NCBI GenBank assembly: GCA_905181595.1
Contig: CAJIYI010000001.1
Location: 215,938-279,937 of the forward strand
Length of the DNA stretch: 64,000 bases
From: an uncultured SAR86 cluster bacterium
GTDB taxonomy: Bacteria; Pseudomonadota; Gammaproteobacteria; Magnimaribacterales; D2472
Direction of reading: 5' to 3'
The notes beneath the pieces are model-generated. The model saw nothing but the letters and a program-made list of their open reading frames with translations, did not search any database and was not told the DNA's origin. Each line of letters starts with the position of its first letter. Positions within the stretch are counted from its first letter, which is position 1. Positions 36,333 through 47,605 of this stretch are shown here, in pieces. A program made the position numbers and the translations under genes.

Positions 36333-36354
36333 TATAATTATTTAGGTTTTTAAT

Positions 36355-38448
36355 ATGGCTAGAGACACTGATCTTAGTAGATACAGAAATATTGGTATAT
36401 GTGCGCACGTTGACGCTGGTAAAACCACAACAACGGAGCGTGTACTATTTTATACAGGCCTATCCCACAAGATAGGTGAGGTTCATGATGGTGCCGCCAC
36501 CATGGACTGGATGGAGCAAGAGCAGGAAAGAGGTATCACTATTACTTCTGCTGCTACTACTTGTTTCTGGTCTGGCATGGAGCAGCAGTTTCCCCAGCAT
36601 CGAGTTAATATCATTGATACACCTGGTCACGTAGATTTTACAATTGAGGTTGAGAGATCATTGCGTGTTCTGGATGGTGCAGTTGTTGTATTCTGCGGTA
36701 CTTCTGGAGTTGAGCCTCAGTCTGAAACCGTGTGGCGTCAAGCAGACCGCTATGAAGTTCCAAGAGTTGTGTTTGTTAATAAGATGGATAGAGCTGGCGC
36801 TGATTTCACTCGAGTCACTGATCAAATTAAAGATAGATTAAAGGCAAATGTTGTTCCTATGCAATACAACATTGGAGCTGAAGAAAATTTTAAAGGCGTG
36901 GTAGATCTTGTAAAAATGAAAGCCATTTACTGGAATGAAGACGATCAAGGTCTGACCTTCGAAGAAAAAGAAATCCCAGATGATTTATTGGCTACATGCA
37001 AAACCATGAGAGAGTTTATGGTTGAGAGCGCTGCCGAAGCAAACGAAGAACTTATGAATATTTACATTGATGGTGGCGAGCTTTCGATTGAGCAAATCAA
37101 AGAAGGCATTAGAACTCGCACCTTGGCAAACGAGATTATTCCAGCATTCTGTGGCTCCGCATTTAAAAATAAAGGTGTTCAAGCCGTATTGGATGCAACG
37201 ATTGAATATCTTCCTGCACCTAATGAAGTTAAGGCTATCAAGGGAACTATGCCAGATAATGAGGAAATTGAAGTTGCAAGGTCATCTTCAGATGATGAGC
37301 CTTTTTCAGCGTTAGCCTTTAAAATTGCCACAGATCCATTTGTTGGAACTTTAACCTTTATCAGGGTTTACTCAGGTGTTTTGTCTGTTGGTGATGGAGT
37401 TTATAACTCAACCAAACAAAAGAAGGAAAGGGTTGGGCGCATGGTTCAGATGCATTCAAATGATCGAAATGAAATTAAAGAAATTCGCGCAGGTGATATT
37501 GCAGCTTGCATCGGTTTAAAAGATGTTACGACTGGTGACACACTGTGTGATCTTAAAGATCAAGTTGTTTTAGAGCGCATGGATTTTCCTGAGCCAGTTA
37601 TTTCAGTAGCCGTAGAGCCTAAAACAAAAGCAGATCAAGAGAAAATGGGGATTGCCTTGGGCAAACTTGCGCAAGAGGATCCATCATTTCGAGTTCATAC
37701 AGATGAAGAATCTGCTCAGACAATCATTTCCGGTATGGGCGAACTGCATTTAGATGTATTGGTTGATCGAATGAGAAGAGAATTTGATGTTGAAGCAAAC
37801 ATCGGCAAGCCTCAAGTTTCATATCGAGAGACCATTAGAGAATCTATTGATATCGAAGGTAAATTTGTTAGACAGAGCGGTGGTAAGGGTCAATATGGTC
37901 ACGTTTGGTTAAAACTAGAGCCACTTGGACTGGACGATGAATACGAATTTGTTGACAAGATAGTTGGTGGAGCTGTTCCAAAAGAATATATTCCTGCAGT
38001 CGATAAAGGTATTCAAGAGCAAATGAAAAATGGTGTTATTGCTGGGTATCCATTACTGGCTCTAAGAGCGACTTTGTATGACGGTTCATTTCATGACGTA
38101 GATTCAAGTGAGATGGCATTCAAAATAGCTGGTTCAATGGCTCTAAAAGAGGGTTGCTTAAAGGCAAGACCAGTTCTACTGGAACCTATGATGGCAGTTG
38201 AGGTTGTTACGCCAGAAGAGCATATGGGTGATGTGGTTGGTGATTTAAACAGACGAAGAGGAATAATTCTTGGCATGGATGAAATACCTACAGGCAAAAC
38301 TGTTAGAACTGAAGTTCCATTGTCAGAGATGTTTGGATACGCCACAGATTTAAGATCAGCAACACAAGGAAGGGCAAGTTTTTCAATGGAATTTCTAAAA
38401 TATGCAGAAGTTCCTAATAATATTGCCGAGCAGTTAAAAACCACCTAA
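36355..38448 (+). CDS. fusA: Elongation factor G
   Basis: 697 residues. GTPase motifs AHVDAGKTT (about 17-25), DTPGHVDFT (about 87-95) and [10 protein letters not shown] (about 141-150). Domains II-V follow, with the domain IV loop [12 protein letters not shown]. It catalyses translocation and, with RRF, ribosome recycling. The str operon ends here, with no second tuf. Confidence 0.98.
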   Translation: MARDTDLSRYRNIGICAHVDAGKTTTTERVLFYTGLSHKIGEVHDGAATMDWMEQEQERGITITSAATTCFWSGMEQQFPQHRVNIIDTPGHVDFTIEVERSLRVLDGAVVVFCGTSGVEPQSETVWRQADRYEVPRVVFVNKMDRAGADFTRVTDQIKDRLKANVVPMQYNIGAEENFKGVVDLVKMKAIYWNEDDQGLTFEEKEIPDDLLATCKTMREFMVESAAEANEELMNIYIDGGELSIEQIKEGIRTRTLANEIIPAFCGSAFKNKGVQAVLDATIEYLPAPNEVKAIKGTMPDNEEIEVARSSSDDEPFSALAFKIATDPFVGTLTFIRVYSGVLSVGDGVYNSTKQKKERVGRMVQMHSNDRNEIKEIRAGDIAACIGLKDVTTGDTLCDLKDQVVLERMDFPEPVISVAVEPKTKADQEKMGIALGKLAQEDPSFRVHTDEESAQTIISGMGELHLDVLVDRMRREFDVEANIGKPQVSYRETIRESIDIEGKFVRQSGGKGQYGHVWLKLEPLGLDDEYEFVDKIVGGAVPKEYIPAVDKGIQEQMKNGVIAGYPLLALRATLYDGSFHDVDSSEMAFKIAGSMALKEGCLKARPVLLEPMMAVEVVTPEEHMGDVVGDLNRRRGIILGMDEIPTGKTVRTEVPLSEMFGYATDLRSATQGRASFSMEFLKYAEVPNNIAEQLKTT

Positions 38449-38477
38449 AACAATAGACTATAAATACCCTAAATTTG

Positions 38478-38507
38478 TTGACATTAGGGGGCTTAGAGTC
38501 ATAGAAT
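38478..38507 (+). promoter_or_regulatory. Predicted promoter of the S10 operon
   Basis: A perfect TTGACA (38478-38483) and TAGAAT (38502-38507, five of six) with an 18-base spacer. The predicted start is near 38514, leaving a leader of about 35 bases before rpsJ. Confidence 0.7.
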
Positions 38508-38550
38508 ACGCAACATTTTGCATAAAGCAGAAATATAGGAAATAAAGAAA

Positions 38551-38862
38551 TTGGACAATCAATCAATTAGAATACGATTAAAAGCTTTTGACTATCGCTT
38601 GATTGATGCTTCAACAAAATTAATTGTTGAAACAGCCAAGAAAACCGGAGCAATTGTCAAAGGACCGATTCCATTGCCAGTTAAGAAGGAAAGAACAACG
38701 ATTTTAACGTCTCCGCATAAAGATAAAGATGCAAGAGATCAATACGAAATTAGAACGTATAAGAGATTAATGGATATTGTAGAACCTACAGATAAAACAG
38801 TTGATGCTTTAATGAAGCTCGACCTTTCATCTGGGGTGGATGTGCAAATTAGCTTAGGCTAA
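38551..38862 (+). CDS. rpsJ: Ribosomal protein S10
   Basis: 103 residues, the same length as E. coli. Starts with TTG; the following [17 protein letters not shown] aligns with E. coli from residue 2, and no ATG is available. The Shine-Dalgarno (agga) lies 10 bases upstream. S10 belongs to the 30S head and also acts as NusE in antitermination. Confidence 0.97.
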   Translation: MDNQSIRIRLKAFDYRLIDASTKLIVETAKKTGAIVKGPIPLPVKKERTTILTSPHKDKDARDQYEIRTYKRLMDIVEPTDKTVDALMKLDLSSGVDVQISLG

Positions 38863-38925
38863 TCTGCCAATTTTTAACGCTTAGCGGCCATAGAGGGTTT
38901 TTAGCCCCGTAAAAAGGAGAATAAA

Positions 38926-39552
38926 TTGAGCATAGGCTTAGTTGGAAAAAAATCAGGTATGTCGAGACTTTTTCAAGAAGACGGCACCTCGGTTCCCGTA
39001 ACAGTAATTTCTGTAGCTGCAAATTTTGTAGCTGACATTAAAACACATGAGAAACATGGCTACAGCGCTGTCGTAGTTTCTAAAAACACATCTAAAAACT
39101 TAACCAAATCTTCCACAGAGTTTTTTAAAAAACAAAATCTCTCAAATGGTGAATTATTTGAATTTAGAACTGAATCCGCTGATGATCTTAAGGTTGGGCA
39201 CCACCTAACAGCAGAAATATTTGAAGTTGGCAAAATGGTAGATGTAACCGGTACCTCCAAAGGTAAAGGTTATGCAGGAGTTATTAAACGACATAACTTT
39301 GCGATGCAAGATGCTACTCACGGAAATTCACTGGCTCACAGAGCTCACGGATCAATTGGTCAATGTCAAACTCCTGGAAGAGTATGGAAAGGTAAAAAAA
39401 TGTCAGGACATATGGGCCATGAAACAAAGACTATTCAAAGTTTAGAGCTAATGGGCACTGATGTTGAGAATAATCTGCTTTATGTTAAAGGTGCTGTTCC
39501 TGGATTTAATGGATCTACTCTCAAAATTACACCTGCGGTGAAACAAAGATGA
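38926..39552 (+). CDS. rplC: Ribosomal protein L3
   Basis: 208 residues with a TTG start after aaggaga. [25 protein letters not shown] opens the protein, and the extension [23 protein letters not shown] reaches toward the peptidyl-transferase centre; this segment holds the Gln methylated by PrmB in E. coli. Overlaps rplD by four bases. Confidence 0.97.
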   Translation: MSIGLVGKKSGMSRLFQEDGTSVPVTVISVAANFVADIKTHEKHGYSAVVVSKNTSKNLTKSSTEFFKKQNLSNGELFEFRTESADDLKVGHHLTAEIFEVGKMVDVTGTSKGKGYAGVIKRHNFAMQDATHGNSLAHRAHGSIGQCQTPGRVWKGKKMSGHMGHETKTIQSLELMGTDVENNLLYVKGAVPGFNGSTLKITPAVKQR

Positions 39553-40160
39553 AATTAGACGTACTTAATACTGCAAATAAAAAAGAAGATGTTCAGATTT
39601 CTGATACAACTTTTGGAAAGGATTTTAATGAGACGCTTGTTCATCAAGCAGTTGTAACTTATCTAGCAGGTTCTAGACAGGGCTCTCATAAACAAAAAAC
39701 TAGATCAGAAGTTCGCGGTGGTGGAAAAAAACCATATGCTCAGAAAGGAACGGGTAGAGCAAGAGCGGGAACAATTAGAAGTCCTATATGGAGAGGTGGT
39801 GGTGTAGCATTTGCAGCAACTCCTAGAGATTACTCTAAAAAAATTAATAAAAAGATGTATAGGGCTGCGATCAGTTCTATTTTTTCAGAACTACATAGAC
39901 AAGATCGATTGATTGCCATAGAGCAGCCTAAACTTGAGTCTCCCAAAACTAAAGAGATGTGTGCATTCTTAAAAGCATTCAATTTAGAAAAAGTTTTAAT
40001 CATTCTTGATGAGATGGATACAAATCTTTATCTTTCTTCAAGAAATATCCCTCACGTTGAGGTTGTAACAGTTAAAGAGATTAACCCAGTAATTTTACTA
40101 AGATCAGAAAAAGTAGCAGTTACTCCTGCTGCATTTAAGTTAATCGAGGCATGGGTCTAA
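39549..40160 (+). CDS. rplD: Ribosomal protein L4
   Basis: 203 residues. The long loop [25 protein letters not shown] lines the exit tunnel and is the site of macrolide-resistance changes in other bacteria. In E. coli L4 also represses the S10 operon. ATGA overlap with rplC; one-base overlap with rplW. Confidence 0.97.
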   Translation: MKLDVLNTANKKEDVQISDTTFGKDFNETLVHQAVVTYLAGSRQGSHKQKTRSEVRGGGKKPYAQKGTGRARAGTIRSPIWRGGGVAFAATPRDYSKKINKKMYRAAISSIFSELHRQDRLIAIEQPKLESPKTKEMCAFLKAFNLEKVLIILDEMDTNLYLSSRNIPHVEVVTVKEINPVILLRSEKVAVTPAAFKLIEAWV

Positions 40161-40453
40161 TGAACAAAGAAAAACTTTTAACTTTAATCCAGTCTCCTTA
40201 CATTACAGAGAAATCTTCAGCTGCTGGTGAATTAAATCAAGTCGTATTTAAGGTAGCCTTATCTGCAAACAAGCTTGAAATTAAAAAAGCAATCGAGCAG
40301 TTGTTTGATGTAAAGGTAGAGAGTGTCACGACTTCCACCCAAAAAGGTAAAACAAAGAGAAACAAATTCGGAATCTATAAAAGATCTAATTTTAAGAAAG
40401 CTTTTGTTTCATTGAAAGAAGGCTCTGAAATTCAATTTGAAGGAATTAACTAA
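40160..40453 (+). CDS. rplW: Ribosomal protein L23
   Basis: 97 residues from ATG 40160, which overlaps the rplD stop (TAATG). An in-frame ATG nine bases earlier would add three residues. [15 protein letters not shown] and the basic [22 protein letters not shown] match L23. It sits at the tunnel exit and docks SRP and trigger factor. Confidence 0.95.
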   Translation: MNKEKLLTLIQSPYITEKSSAAGELNQVVFKVALSANKLEIKKAIEQLFDVKVESVTTSTQKGKTKRNKFGIYKRSNFKKAFVSLKEGSEIQFEGIN

Positions 40454-40455
40454 TC

Positions 40456-41283
40456 ATGGCAGTCATTAAAGCAAAACCAACGAGTCCAGGAAGAAGAGGT
40501 GTCATCTCTATCAAGTCTGATTTGCACAAAGGGAAACCTCATAAGGCTCTTCTTGAGAAGAAATCTAAAAATGGTGGAAGAAATAATAACGGCCGTATTA
40601 CTGTTAGACATCAAGGTGGTGGGCATAAGCAGCATTACAGAATTATTGATTTCAAAAGAAATAAATTCGATATTCCGGCTGTCGTCGAAACTATTGAATA
40701 CGATCCAAATAGATCGGCTCATTTGGCGCTCTTAAAATATGCAGATGGTGAGAGACGTTATATTATTGCTCCGGGTAAAATTAAAGTTGGAGATCCTGTT
40801 TTATCTGCAGATCAGACTGAAATGAAGCCGGGTAATTGTATGAAGCTTCTGAACATTCCTCTGGGAACAACTATTCATTGTGTTGAGATGAAGCCTGGTA
40901 AAGGAGCTCAGATTGCACGAAGTGCTGGAACATCAGCAAGGCTTATAGCAAAGGAAGGTATTTACGCAACTCTAAGATTGCAATCAGGTGAGATGAGAAA
41001 AATATTGTCTGAATGTAGGGCAACCTTAGGCACAGTTTCCAATCAAGAAAATAATTTACGCTCTCTTGGAAAAGCAGGCGCTAAAAGATGGAGAGGTGTT
41101 AGGCCGACTGTTCGTGGTGTTGCCATGAACCCAGTAGACCATCCACATGGTGGTGGTGAAGGAAGAACCTCAGGTGGAAGACATCCATCAACTCCATGGG
41201 GTATTCCAACAAAAGGATACAAAACTAGAAAAAATCAAAGAACCGATGACTTGATTGTTAGACGAAGAGCTAAGAGGAAATAA
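40456..41283 (+). CDS. rplB: Ribosomal protein L2
   Basis: 275 residues. [20 protein letters not shown] in the N-terminal half and [21 protein letters not shown] near 220-240 carry the universal L2 motif with the conserved His close to the peptidyl-transferase centre. Two bases after rplW. Confidence 0.98.
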   Translation: MAVIKAKPTSPGRRGVISIKSDLHKGKPHKALLEKKSKNGGRNNNGRITVRHQGGGHKQHYRIIDFKRNKFDIPAVVETIEYDPNRSAHLALLKYADGERRYIIAPGKIKVGDPVLSADQTEMKPGNCMKLLNIPLGTTIHCVEMKPGKGAQIARSAGTSARLIAKEGIYATLRLQSGEMRKILSECRATLGTVSNQENNLRSLGKAGAKRWRGVRPTVRGVAMNPVDHPHGGGEGRTSGGRHPSTPWGIPTKGYKTRKNQRTDDLIVRRRAKRK

Positions 41284-41288
41284 TATTC

Positions 41289-41561
41289 ATGCCTAGATCA
41301 CTTAAAAAAGGACCATTTATCGATTTGTCATTGCAGAAAGCTGTTGACAAGGCGATTACTGAGAATAGTAAAAAGCCAATTAAAACATGGTCAAGAAGGT
41401 CTATGATCAGTCCTACTATGGTTGGACTAACAATATCAGTTCATAACGGAAGACAGCACGTACCAGTCTTTATTAACGAAGACATGGTTGGTCACAAGCT
41501 AGGTGAATTTTCTATTACTAGAACTTTTAGAATGCATTCAGGCGACAGGAAATCAAAATAA
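41289..41561 (+). CDS. rpsS: Ribosomal protein S19
   Basis: 90 residues. [19 protein letters not shown] and [21 protein letters not shown] are family signatures. It lies in the 30S head with S13 near the A-site finger. One-base overlap with rplV. Confidence 0.97.
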   Translation: MPRSLKKGPFIDLSLQKAVDKAITENSKKPIKTWSRRSMISPTMVGLTISVHNGRQHVPVFINEDMVGHKLGEFSITRTFRMHSGDRKSK

Positions 41562-41899
41562 TGGAAACAAGAGCATATTTAAAAGGCACAAGGCTATCTG
41601 CTCAAAAGGCAGGTTTGGTAGCTGATGTGGTTAGAGGCAAATCAGTTGAGGCTGCAATGGATTTCTTATCTTTTCACAAGCAAAAAGCCTCAGAAGTTAT
41701 TAAAAAACTTTTAGAGTCAGCAATTGCTAATGCAGAGAACAATGACAAAGCTGATATTGACTCATTGGTTGTAAAATCGATCATTGTGAATCAAGGAATG
41801 AGGCTTAAAAGAATGAAGCCTAGAGCTAGAGGTAGAGCAGACAGGATTATCAAACCTAGTTGCCATATTGAAATTATATTATCGGATCAGGAGAAGTAA
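41561..41899 (+). CDS. rplV: Ribosomal protein L22
   Basis: 112 residues. [22 protein letters not shown] and the tunnel beta-hairpin [18 protein letters not shown] are typical. The hairpin narrows the exit tunnel and takes part in macrolide and SecM-type stalling responses. Overlaps rpsC by one base. Confidence 0.97.
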   Translation: METRAYLKGTRLSAQKAGLVADVVRGKSVEAAMDFLSFHKQKASEVIKKLLESAIANAENNDKADIDSLVVKSIIVNQGMRLKRMKPRARGRADRIIKPSCHIEIILSDQEK

Positions 41900-42558
41900 T
41901 GGGCCAGAAAGTTCATCCAATTGGTTTTCGTCTTGGTGTTATCAAGAAGCATAATGCTTTGTGGTATGCCAAAGGAAAAGCTTTTAAAACTAATTTAATT
42001 GAAGACTTAAAAGTTAGAAATTACATTAAAGAGAGGCTTAGATTCTCATCAATTAGCAAGGTTGACCTTGAAAGATCTGCCCAAAATTTTGTTGTTAATA
42101 TCCACACATCTAGACCGGGTATTATTATTGGCAAAAAAGGTGAAGAGATTGAATCACTTAAATCTGCAATACAAAAACTTGTTACTCAAAATGTACAGAT
42201 TAATATCAAGGAAGTTAGAAAGCCAGATATTGACGCCACCATTCTTGCAGAGGGTATTGCTCAGCAGCTAGAGAGAAGAGTTCAATTTAGACGAGCAATG
42301 AAAAGAGCCGTTCAAAGTGCTATGCGCCAAGGAGCCAAGGGCATTAGAACACAAGTATCAGGAAGGTTGGGTGGTGCAGAGATTGCAAGAGATGAATGGT
42401 ATCGTGAAGGACAGGTGCCTTTGCATACATTAAGAGCCAATATCGATTATGGTGTTGCGGAAGCTTTAACTACATACGGTTTAATTGGTGTGAAGGTCCA
42501 TGTCTACACCGGTGAAGTATTAGGCGATCCACTAAAGGATGAGGTTCAAGGAAGTTAA
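41899..42558 (+). CDS. rpsC: Ribosomal protein S3
   Basis: 219 residues. The N-terminal [14 protein letters not shown], a KH domain with [14 protein letters not shown], and the C-terminal domain with [26 protein letters not shown]. It forms the mRNA entry channel with S4 and S5. Confidence 0.98.
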   Translation: MGQKVHPIGFRLGVIKKHNALWYAKGKAFKTNLIEDLKVRNYIKERLRFSSISKVDLERSAQNFVVNIHTSRPGIIIGKKGEEIESLKSAIQKLVTQNVQINIKEVRKPDIDATILAEGIAQQLERRVQFRRAMKRAVQSAMRQGAKGIRTQVSGRLGGAEIARDEWYREGQVPLHTLRANIDYGVAEALTTYGLIGVKVHVYTGEVLGDPLKDEVQGS

Positions 42559-42560
42559 TT

Positions 42561-42971
42561 ATGTTACAGCCTAAACAAACAAAATTTAGAAAGATGCATA
42601 AAGGCCGAAATAGAGGTCTAGCACAATCAGGAAACTCTATTGCATTTGGTGAGTACGCTTTAAAGGCAACAACTAGAGGCAGGATTACTGCGCGTCAGAT
42701 TGAATCAGCTCGAAGAGCAATGACTAGATCTATTAAACGTGGCGGCAATATCTGGATTCGTATTTTTCCAGACAAACCTATAACTAAAAAACCACTTGAA
42801 GTCAGGATGGGTAAAGGTAAAGGAAATGTAGAATACTGGGTCAGCTTAGTGCAACCAGGCACTGTTTTATATGAAATGGCTGGTGTTTCTGAAGAGGTAG
42901 CAAGAGAAGCATTCAAGCTCGCTGCAGCAAAACTTCCAGTTAGAACAACGTTTATTAAGAAGGCATTATAG
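42561..42971 (+). CDS. rplP: Ribosomal protein L16
   Basis: 136 residues. [19 protein letters not shown] and [19 protein letters not shown] are typical. L16 organises the A-site region of 23S rRNA. Two bases after rpsC. Confidence 0.97.
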   Translation: MLQPKQTKFRKMHKGRNRGLAQSGNSIAFGEYALKATTRGRITARQIESARRAMTRSIKRGGNIWIRIFPDKPITKKPLEVRMGKGKGNVEYWVSLVQPGTVLYEMAGVSEEVAREAFKLAAAKLPVRTTFIKKAL

Positions 42972-42973
42972 AA

Positions 42974-43192
42974 ATGGCAAAGCTAACCAACGATTTACAA
43001 GATTTACGCAACAAGAAGATTATAGATCTTGAAAAACTTGTCTTGGAAATTAGAGAAAATCAATTTAAAAATAGAATGAAGCATAAGACAGGACAGCTTA
43101 ATGAGTCGCATCTTCTTACAGCTGATAGAAAAAAGATTGCTCAAATTAAAACAGTTATTAATGAGAAGAAATCTGAGGAAGAATCTGCATGA
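42974..43192 (+). CDS. rpmC: Ribosomal protein L29
   Basis: 72 residues, slightly longer than E. coli (63) because of an acidic tail (EKKSEEESA). The two-helix body includes [21 protein letters not shown] and the [11 protein letters not shown] end. Located at the tunnel exit beside L23. ATGA overlap with rpsQ. Confidence 0.95.
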   Translation: MAKLTNDLQDLRNKKIIDLEKLVLEIRENQFKNRMKHKTGQLNESHLLTADRKKIAQIKTVINEKKSEEESA

Positions 43193-43503
43193 GTACTAAT
43201 CCAAGACAGCTCACAGGCATAGTCATTAGCGACAAAGCTAATAAGACCATTACTGTCAAAATAGAGCGTAAAGTTAAACATCCAACGTATGGAAAAATTA
43301 TGACGCGTTCGACCAAAGTCCACGCTCATGATGAACTCAATTCAGCAAAAATTGGAGATCTAGTAACTGTTCAAGAGTGCAGACCTCTATCTAAATCTAA
43401 AACATGGATGCTGCTTTCTGATATTTCTAACAAAGCTGACGTTTCAAGAGACACAAGCGTTTCAACTGATTCTGCTGATTTAGTCGAAGGGGATCAGTCA
43501 TGA
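43189..43503 (+). CDS. rpsQ: Ribosomal protein S17 with C-terminal extension
   Basis: 104 residues, about 20 more than E. coli. The OB-fold core ([21 protein letters not shown] to [14 protein letters not shown]) is normal; the extra tail after about residue 84 is Ser/Asp/Thr-rich and probably disordered. Binds helix 11 of 16S rRNA early in assembly. Its stop overlaps rplN. Confidence 0.96.
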   Translation: MSTNPRQLTGIVISDKANKTITVKIERKVKHPTYGKIMTRSTKVHAHDELNSAKIGDLVTVQECRPLSKSKTWMLLSDISNKADVSRDTSVSTDSADLVEGDQS

Positions 43504-43868
43504 TTCAAATGCAAACTATCCTAAATATTGCCGACAACAGTGGTGCAAGAAGCGTTATGTGTATCAAGGTCTTAGGTGGATCAAAAAGAAGATATGCCAA
43601 TATAGGTGATGTCATTAAAGTAGCTATTCGTGAAGCTATTCCCCAAGGCAAAGTTAAAAAAGGTCAAGTGTGTGATGCTCTTGTAGTAAGAACAAGAAAA
43701 GGTGTCAGAAGAAGAGATGGCTCCCTTATAAAGTTTGATGAGAATGCAGCGGTTCTAATAGGTGGTAATAAAGCTCCCATAGGAACTCGAGTTTTCGGAC
43801 CTGTAACCAGAGAACTGCGTGAAGGCAAGCACATGAAAATTTTATCCTTAGCACCGGAAGTCTTGTAA
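43500..43868 (+). CDS. rplN: Ribosomal protein L14
   Basis: 122 residues. [27 protein letters not shown] and [20 protein letters not shown] are characteristic. L14 contacts the 30S subunit and is the docking site of the silencing factor RsfS. First gene of the spc unit in E. coli; here it is coupled to rpsQ by ATGA. Confidence 0.98.
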   Translation: MIQMQTILNIADNSGARSVMCIKVLGGSKRRYANIGDVIKVAIREAIPQGKVKKGQVCDALVVRTRKGVRRRDGSLIKFDENAAVLIGGNKAPIGTRVFGPVTRELREGKHMKILSLAPEVL

Positions 43869-44206
43869 TGAAAAAAAATATTGAAACAGTAACGAAACTA
43901 AGAACTGGAGATGAGGTAGTAGTCATCACCGGTAAAGATGTTGGTAAAAAAGGAACTCTTGCAAAGATATCTAAATTTAACAATAAAGCAGTTGTTAATG
44001 GCATCAATATGGTTAAGAAACATACAAAACCAAATCCTCAGCTCGGTGTTACTGGTGGAATTGTTGAGCAAGAAGCAGCGATAGAGTTATCAAATATTGC
44101 TATATGGAATCCTAAAAAGAAAAAAGCAGATCGCATTTCGTTTCTTATTGAGAACGATAAAAAGGTCAGAGTTTATGCATCAGATAAATTAGAAATAAAA
44201 TCATGA
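43868..44206 (+). CDS. rplX: Ribosomal protein L24
   Basis: 112 residues. The KOW motif [21 protein letters not shown] and [21 protein letters not shown] identify it. L24 initiates 50S assembly. One-base overlap with rplN; ATGA with rplE. Confidence 0.97.
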   Translation: MKKNIETVTKLRTGDEVVVITGKDVGKKGTLAKISKFNNKAVVNGINMVKKHTKPNPQLGVTGGIVEQEAAIELSNIAIWNPKKKKADRISFLIENDKKVRVYASDKLEIKS

Positions 44207-44739
44207 ATTTAAGAGAAAAATTTAACAAAGAGTTAATGCCCGAGCTTCAAAAAACGCTTGGAATAAAAAATGTGATGGCCGTTCCAAAAATAACAAAAGT
44301 TGTTATTAATATGGGTGTTGGCGAAGCACTGACTGATAAAAAACACTTGGAATCTGCTGTTAAAGATCTTGAATCAATTGCTGGTCAAAAAGTGGTGACT
44401 ACACTGGCAAAGAAATCGGTTGCAAGCTTCAAATTAAGAGAAGGGTGGCCAGTAGGTTGTAAAGTCACTTTACGTGGTGACAGAATGTATGACTTTATAG
44501 AGCGTCTTGTAAATATTGCCATTCCAAGAGAAAGAGATTTTAGGGGTTTGAACCCTAAATCATTTGATGGGCAAGGAAATTACAGCATGGGCGTAAAAGA
44601 GCAAATCATCTTCCCAGAAATTAACTTCGACAACATTGATAAGATCAGAGGGATGGATATTTGCATCAATACCTCAGCTTCAAACAAAGAAGATGCTAAA
44701 GCTCTATTAGAATCGCTTAGCTTTCCATTTAAAAAATAA
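44203..44739 (+). CDS. rplE: Ribosomal protein L5
   Basis: 178 residues. [16 protein letters not shown] near the N-terminus and [30 protein letters not shown] near the C-terminus are diagnostic. L5 binds 5S rRNA with L18. Confidence 0.98.
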   Translation: MNLREKFNKELMPELQKTLGIKNVMAVPKITKVVINMGVGEALTDKKHLESAVKDLESIAGQKVVTTLAKKSVASFKLREGWPVGCKVTLRGDRMYDFIERLVNIAIPRERDFRGLNPKSFDGQGNYSMGVKEQIIFPEINFDNIDKIRGMDICINTSASNKEDAKALLESLSFPFKK

Positions 44740-44749
44740 AGGTAAAACC

Positions 44750-45055
44750 ATGACTAGAAAATCAGTAGTAGCAAGAGATGCAAAAAGACAGAAAATGGTA
44801 GATCGCTATGCTTCTAAACGAGCAGCATTAAAAGAAGCGTTCGCAAACCCCAATAACTCATACGAAGAGAAGATGGCTGCATTTGAGAAACTACAAAAGC
44901 TTCCTAGAAATGCAAGTCCTTCAAGAATTACTAGAAGATGCTCTCTTACTGGGAGGCCTCATGCTGTTTACAGAAAATTTGGTCTCAGCAGAATTAAATT
45001 ACGTGAAGCTGCAATGCGCGGCGACATTCCTGGATTAGTTAAATCAAGTTGGTAA
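44750..45055 (+). CDS. rpsN: Ribosomal protein S14
   Basis: 101 residues, the long zinc-free form: the C-terminal part reads [24 protein letters not shown], lacking the CxxC pairs of the short zinc form. It belongs to the 30S head next to S10 and S3. Confidence 0.97.
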   Translation: MTRKSVVARDAKRQKMVDRYASKRAALKEAFANPNNSYEEKMAAFEKLQKLPRNASPSRITRRCSLTGRPHAVYRKFGLSRIKLREAAMRGDIPGLVKSSW

Positions 45056-45059
45056 TATT

Positions 45060-45455
45060 ATGAGTTTACAAGACCCTACAGCAGACTGTCTGACAAGAAT
45101 AAGAAATGGCCTTATGCGAGGAAAAAAAGTTGTGCATGCACCTTTTTCAAAGTTTAAGCATGAGCTTGTCTCTTTGCTTGTAAAAGAAGGTTACATCAAT
45201 GCATGTGAGAAAGTTTCTGTAGATGGCAAAGATGCTTTAAGCATAACCTTAAAATACATCAATGAAGCTCCAGCGATTAGAGAGATTAAACGCATCTCAA
45301 AACCAAGTCTCAGAAGGTATTCAGCTTCAACTGATCTCTCAGAGGTAAAAAATGGTCTTGGTATTTATATTATCTCTACAAATAAAGGATTGATGAGCGA
45401 CAAAGAAGCTAAATCACTTAATGTTGGTGGCGAAGTAATCTGTGAGGTTTTTTAA
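45060..45455 (+). CDS. rpsH: Ribosomal protein S8
   Basis: 131 residues. DPTADCLTRIRNGLMRGKKVV at the start and the C-terminal ISTNKGLMSDKEAKSLNVGGEVIC are typical. S8 binds the central domain of 16S rRNA and, in E. coli, represses the spc operon. Confidence 0.97.
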   Translation: MSLQDPTADCLTRIRNGLMRGKKVVHAPFSKFKHELVSLLVKEGYINACEKVSVDGKDALSITLKYINEAPAIREIKRISKPSLRRYSASTDLSEVKNGLGIYIISTNKGLMSDKEAKSLNVGGEVICEVF

Positions 45456-45457
45456 TT

Positions 45458-46000
45458 ATGTCTAGAGTTGCAAAAAATCCAATTCCAGTTCCTGCAGGCG
45501 TAGAAATTACTTTTGATGGAAATCTAGTTAAGGTTGCTGGATCCAAGGATAAAATGGAGTTTTTAATTCCAGCTTCAGTATCTGCGAATCACTCTGATGA
45601 CCTTATTACAGTTTCTTGGGATGAAACATCATCTGAATCAACTGCATTGGCAGGCACGACTAGGTCCTTGATAAACAATATGATTATCGGAGTTACCGAG
45701 GGGTATACGAAAACATTGATTTTGGTTGGAGTAGGTTACAGAGCAAAAGCTAATGGTAAAAAATTAGAATTAACTCTTGGTTTCTCTCATCCTGTTTTTT
45801 ATGATTTGCCAGATGAGGTTGAGGTAGATACCCCATCTCAAACTGAGGTAGTTCTTAAAAGTTACAACAAGCAAGTACTTGGTCAAGTCGCAGCTGAAAT
45901 TAGAGCATTTAGACCACCAGAGCCATATAAAGGCAAGGGTGTTAAATATTCCGATGAAATTATTCGCAGAAAAGAAGCTAAAAAGGCAGCAGGAGCATAA
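45458..46000 (+). CDS. rplF: Ribosomal protein L6
   Basis: 180 residues. MSRVAKNPIPVPAGVEI begins the first of two similar domains; the second holds the signature FRPPEPYKGKGVKYSDEIIRRKE. L6 supports the sarcin-ricin loop. Confidence 0.97.
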   Translation: MSRVAKNPIPVPAGVEITFDGNLVKVAGSKDKMEFLIPASVSANHSDDLITVSWDETSSESTALAGTTRSLINNMIIGVTEGYTKTLILVGVGYRAKANGKKLELTLGFSHPVFYDLPDEVEVDTPSQTEVVLKSYNKQVLGQVAAEIRAFRPPEPYKGKGVKYSDEIIRRKEAKKAAGA

Positions 46001-46003
46001 GTT

Positions 46004-46357
46004 ATGAGTTCACAGTCAAAATCAGAATCTAGAATCAGACGAGCTGGTAAAACTAGGATTAGAATTTCACAGCAAGATAAGCCAAGACTTTCAGTCTTTA
46101 AATCTTCGCAAAATTTATATGCTCAGATTTTTGATGCTTCGGGTGCAAAAGTTCTTGCATCAGCATCAACCAATGAGAAGGTAGAAAAAATGTCATCTAA
46201 TAACATTGAATCAGCAAAAGTTGTAGGCCAAAAAGTTGCTCAAAGAGCAATAGAAGCTGGAGTAACTAAAGTTGTGTTTGATAGATCTGGTTATAAATAT
46301 CATGGCCGTATAAAAGCCATTGCAGAATCAGCTCGAGAAGCTGGATTGGAGTTTTAA
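46004..46357 (+). CDS. rplR: Ribosomal protein L18
   Basis: 117 residues. Basic N-terminus [26 protein letters not shown] and the C-terminal [26 protein letters not shown]. It binds 5S rRNA with L5 in the central protuberance. Confidence 0.97.
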   Translation: MSSQSKSESRIRRAGKTRIRISQQDKPRLSVFKSSQNLYAQIFDASGAKVLASASTNEKVEKMSSNNIESAKVVGQKVAQRAIEAGVTKVVFDRSGYKYHGRIKAIAESAREAGLEF

Positions 46358-46362
46358 AAAAA

Positions 46363-46869
46363 ATGAATCAACAAAATAACAATTTGCAGCAACAAGATGC
46401 TTTGGAAGAAAAGCTTGTTCAGGTAAATCGAGTTGCAAAAGTCGTTAAAGGCGGTCGCATATTTGGTTTTACTGCCCTATGTGTAGTTGGTGATGGTAAG
46501 GGCAAGGTTGGATTTGGTCGTGGTAAAGCAAAAGAAGTCCCTATCGCTATTCAAAAAGCAATGGAAAATGCAAGACGTAACATGGTAGACGTCAGCTTAA
46601 ATGCCTCTACTTTGTGGTACCCGGTTAAAGCAAAACATGGTGCAGCAAAAGTCTATATGCAGCCAGCATCAGAAGGTACCGGAATTATTGCTGGTGGTGC
46701 AATGAGAGCAGTTCTTGAGCTTGTTGGTGTTCAAAATGTTTTAGCTAAATGTTATGGATCAACAAACCCAGTCAATGTTGTCAGAGCAACTATTAATGCT
46801 CTACGTTCAATGGAATCTCCAGAGCAAGTTGCAACTAGAAGAGGCAAGAAAACAGCAGAAATATCATGA
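46363..46869 (+). CDS. rpsE: Ribosomal protein S5
   Basis: 168 residues. An unusual Asn/Gln-rich start ([18 protein letters not shown]) precedes the double-stranded RNA-binding-like fold with [41 protein letters not shown]5 shapes the mRNA entry and decoding fidelity. ATGA overlap with rpmD. Confidence 0.97.
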   Translation: MNQQNNNLQQQDALEEKLVQVNRVAKVVKGGRIFGFTALCVVGDGKGKVGFGRGKAKEVPIAIQKAMENARRNMVDVSLNASTLWYPVKAKHGAAKVYMQPASEGTGIIAGGAMRAVLELVGVQNVLAKCYGSTNPVNVVRATINALRSMESPEQVATRRGKKTAEIS

Positions 46870-47051
46870 GCAAGACAACAATAGAAATCAAGCTAATTAA
46901 AAGTAGCATAGGAAGAATTCCTAATCACAGAAAATGTGTTCAAGGCCTAGGCTTTAGACGCTTAAATCAAACTGTTTCAGTTGAAGATACCCCTAGCAAT
47001 AGAGGCATGATTAATAAAATAAGAGATATGGTAGAAATCTTAGAGAGCTAA
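46866..47051 (+). CDS. rpmD: Ribosomal protein L30
   Basis: 61 residues. [37 protein letters not shown] and the end IRDMVEIL give the ferredoxin-like L30 fold. Many streamlined bacteria lack L30, but it is kept here. Confidence 0.95.
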   Translation: MSKTTIEIKLIKSSIGRIPNHRKCVQGLGFRRLNQTVSVEDTPSNRGMINKIRDMVEILES

Positions 47052-47054
47052 TAA

Positions 47055-47600
47055 ATGGAAAATATAGAATTAAATAATACTCTTGGGCTAAATACCCTTT
47101 CAAGCACAGGGACTAATAAAAATAGGAAGCGTGTTGGACGAGGCATTGGATCAGGCACCGGCAAAACAGCTGGGCGAGGTCATAAGGGTCAAAAATCCAG
47201 ATCAGGTGGAACCATTGCAAGGGGATTTGAAGGTGGGCAAATGCCTCTTCAACAGAGAATACCAAAATTTGGTTTTTCATCTCGTGTGAATAGAGCTACC
47301 AAAGAAGTAAATCTCAAGAATATTGCCACCATGACAGATGTAACACTTGAGTCTTTAAAAGAGAATAGGATTGTTCCTAAGTCAACTAAAAAAGTAAAAA
47401 TCTTCGGCATCCATGAACTAGCTCAGCCGATGAAAGTATCCGGTGTGCACGTGACGAAAGGAGCGAAAGAATCCATAGAAAAAGCTGGTGGAACAATAGC
47501 AGAAGTGTCAGTGCGACCAATTAAAGAAAAGTTTGTAAAAACTTCAAAAAAAGCAATTGCAAAACCAACAGAAAAAGTCGAGGAAGCAACTGCTGAATAA
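47055..47600 (+). CDS. rplO: Ribosomal protein L15 with terminal extensions
   Basis: 181 residues against 144 in E. coli. About nine extra residues precede the core [36 protein letters not shown] and [17 protein letters not shown] are the family motifs. After about residue 155 a Lys/Glu/Ala-rich tail replaces the usual end. L15 is a late 50S assembly protein. Five bases precede secY. Confidence 0.96.
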   Translation: MENIELNNTLGLNTLSSTGTNKNRKRVGRGIGSGTGKTAGRGHKGQKSRSGGTIARGFEGGQMPLQQRIPKFGFSSRVNRATKEVNLKNIATMTDVTLESLKENRIVPKSTKKVKIFGIHELAQPMKVSGVHVTKGAKESIEKAGGTIAEVSVRPIKEKFVKTSKKAIAKPTEKVEEATAE

Positions 47601-47605
47601 TTAAT

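Noticed and set aside
38449-38550. Second tuf or a remnant between fusA and rpsJ
   Set aside because: The 102-base gap contains a promoter and no EF-Tu-like sequence.
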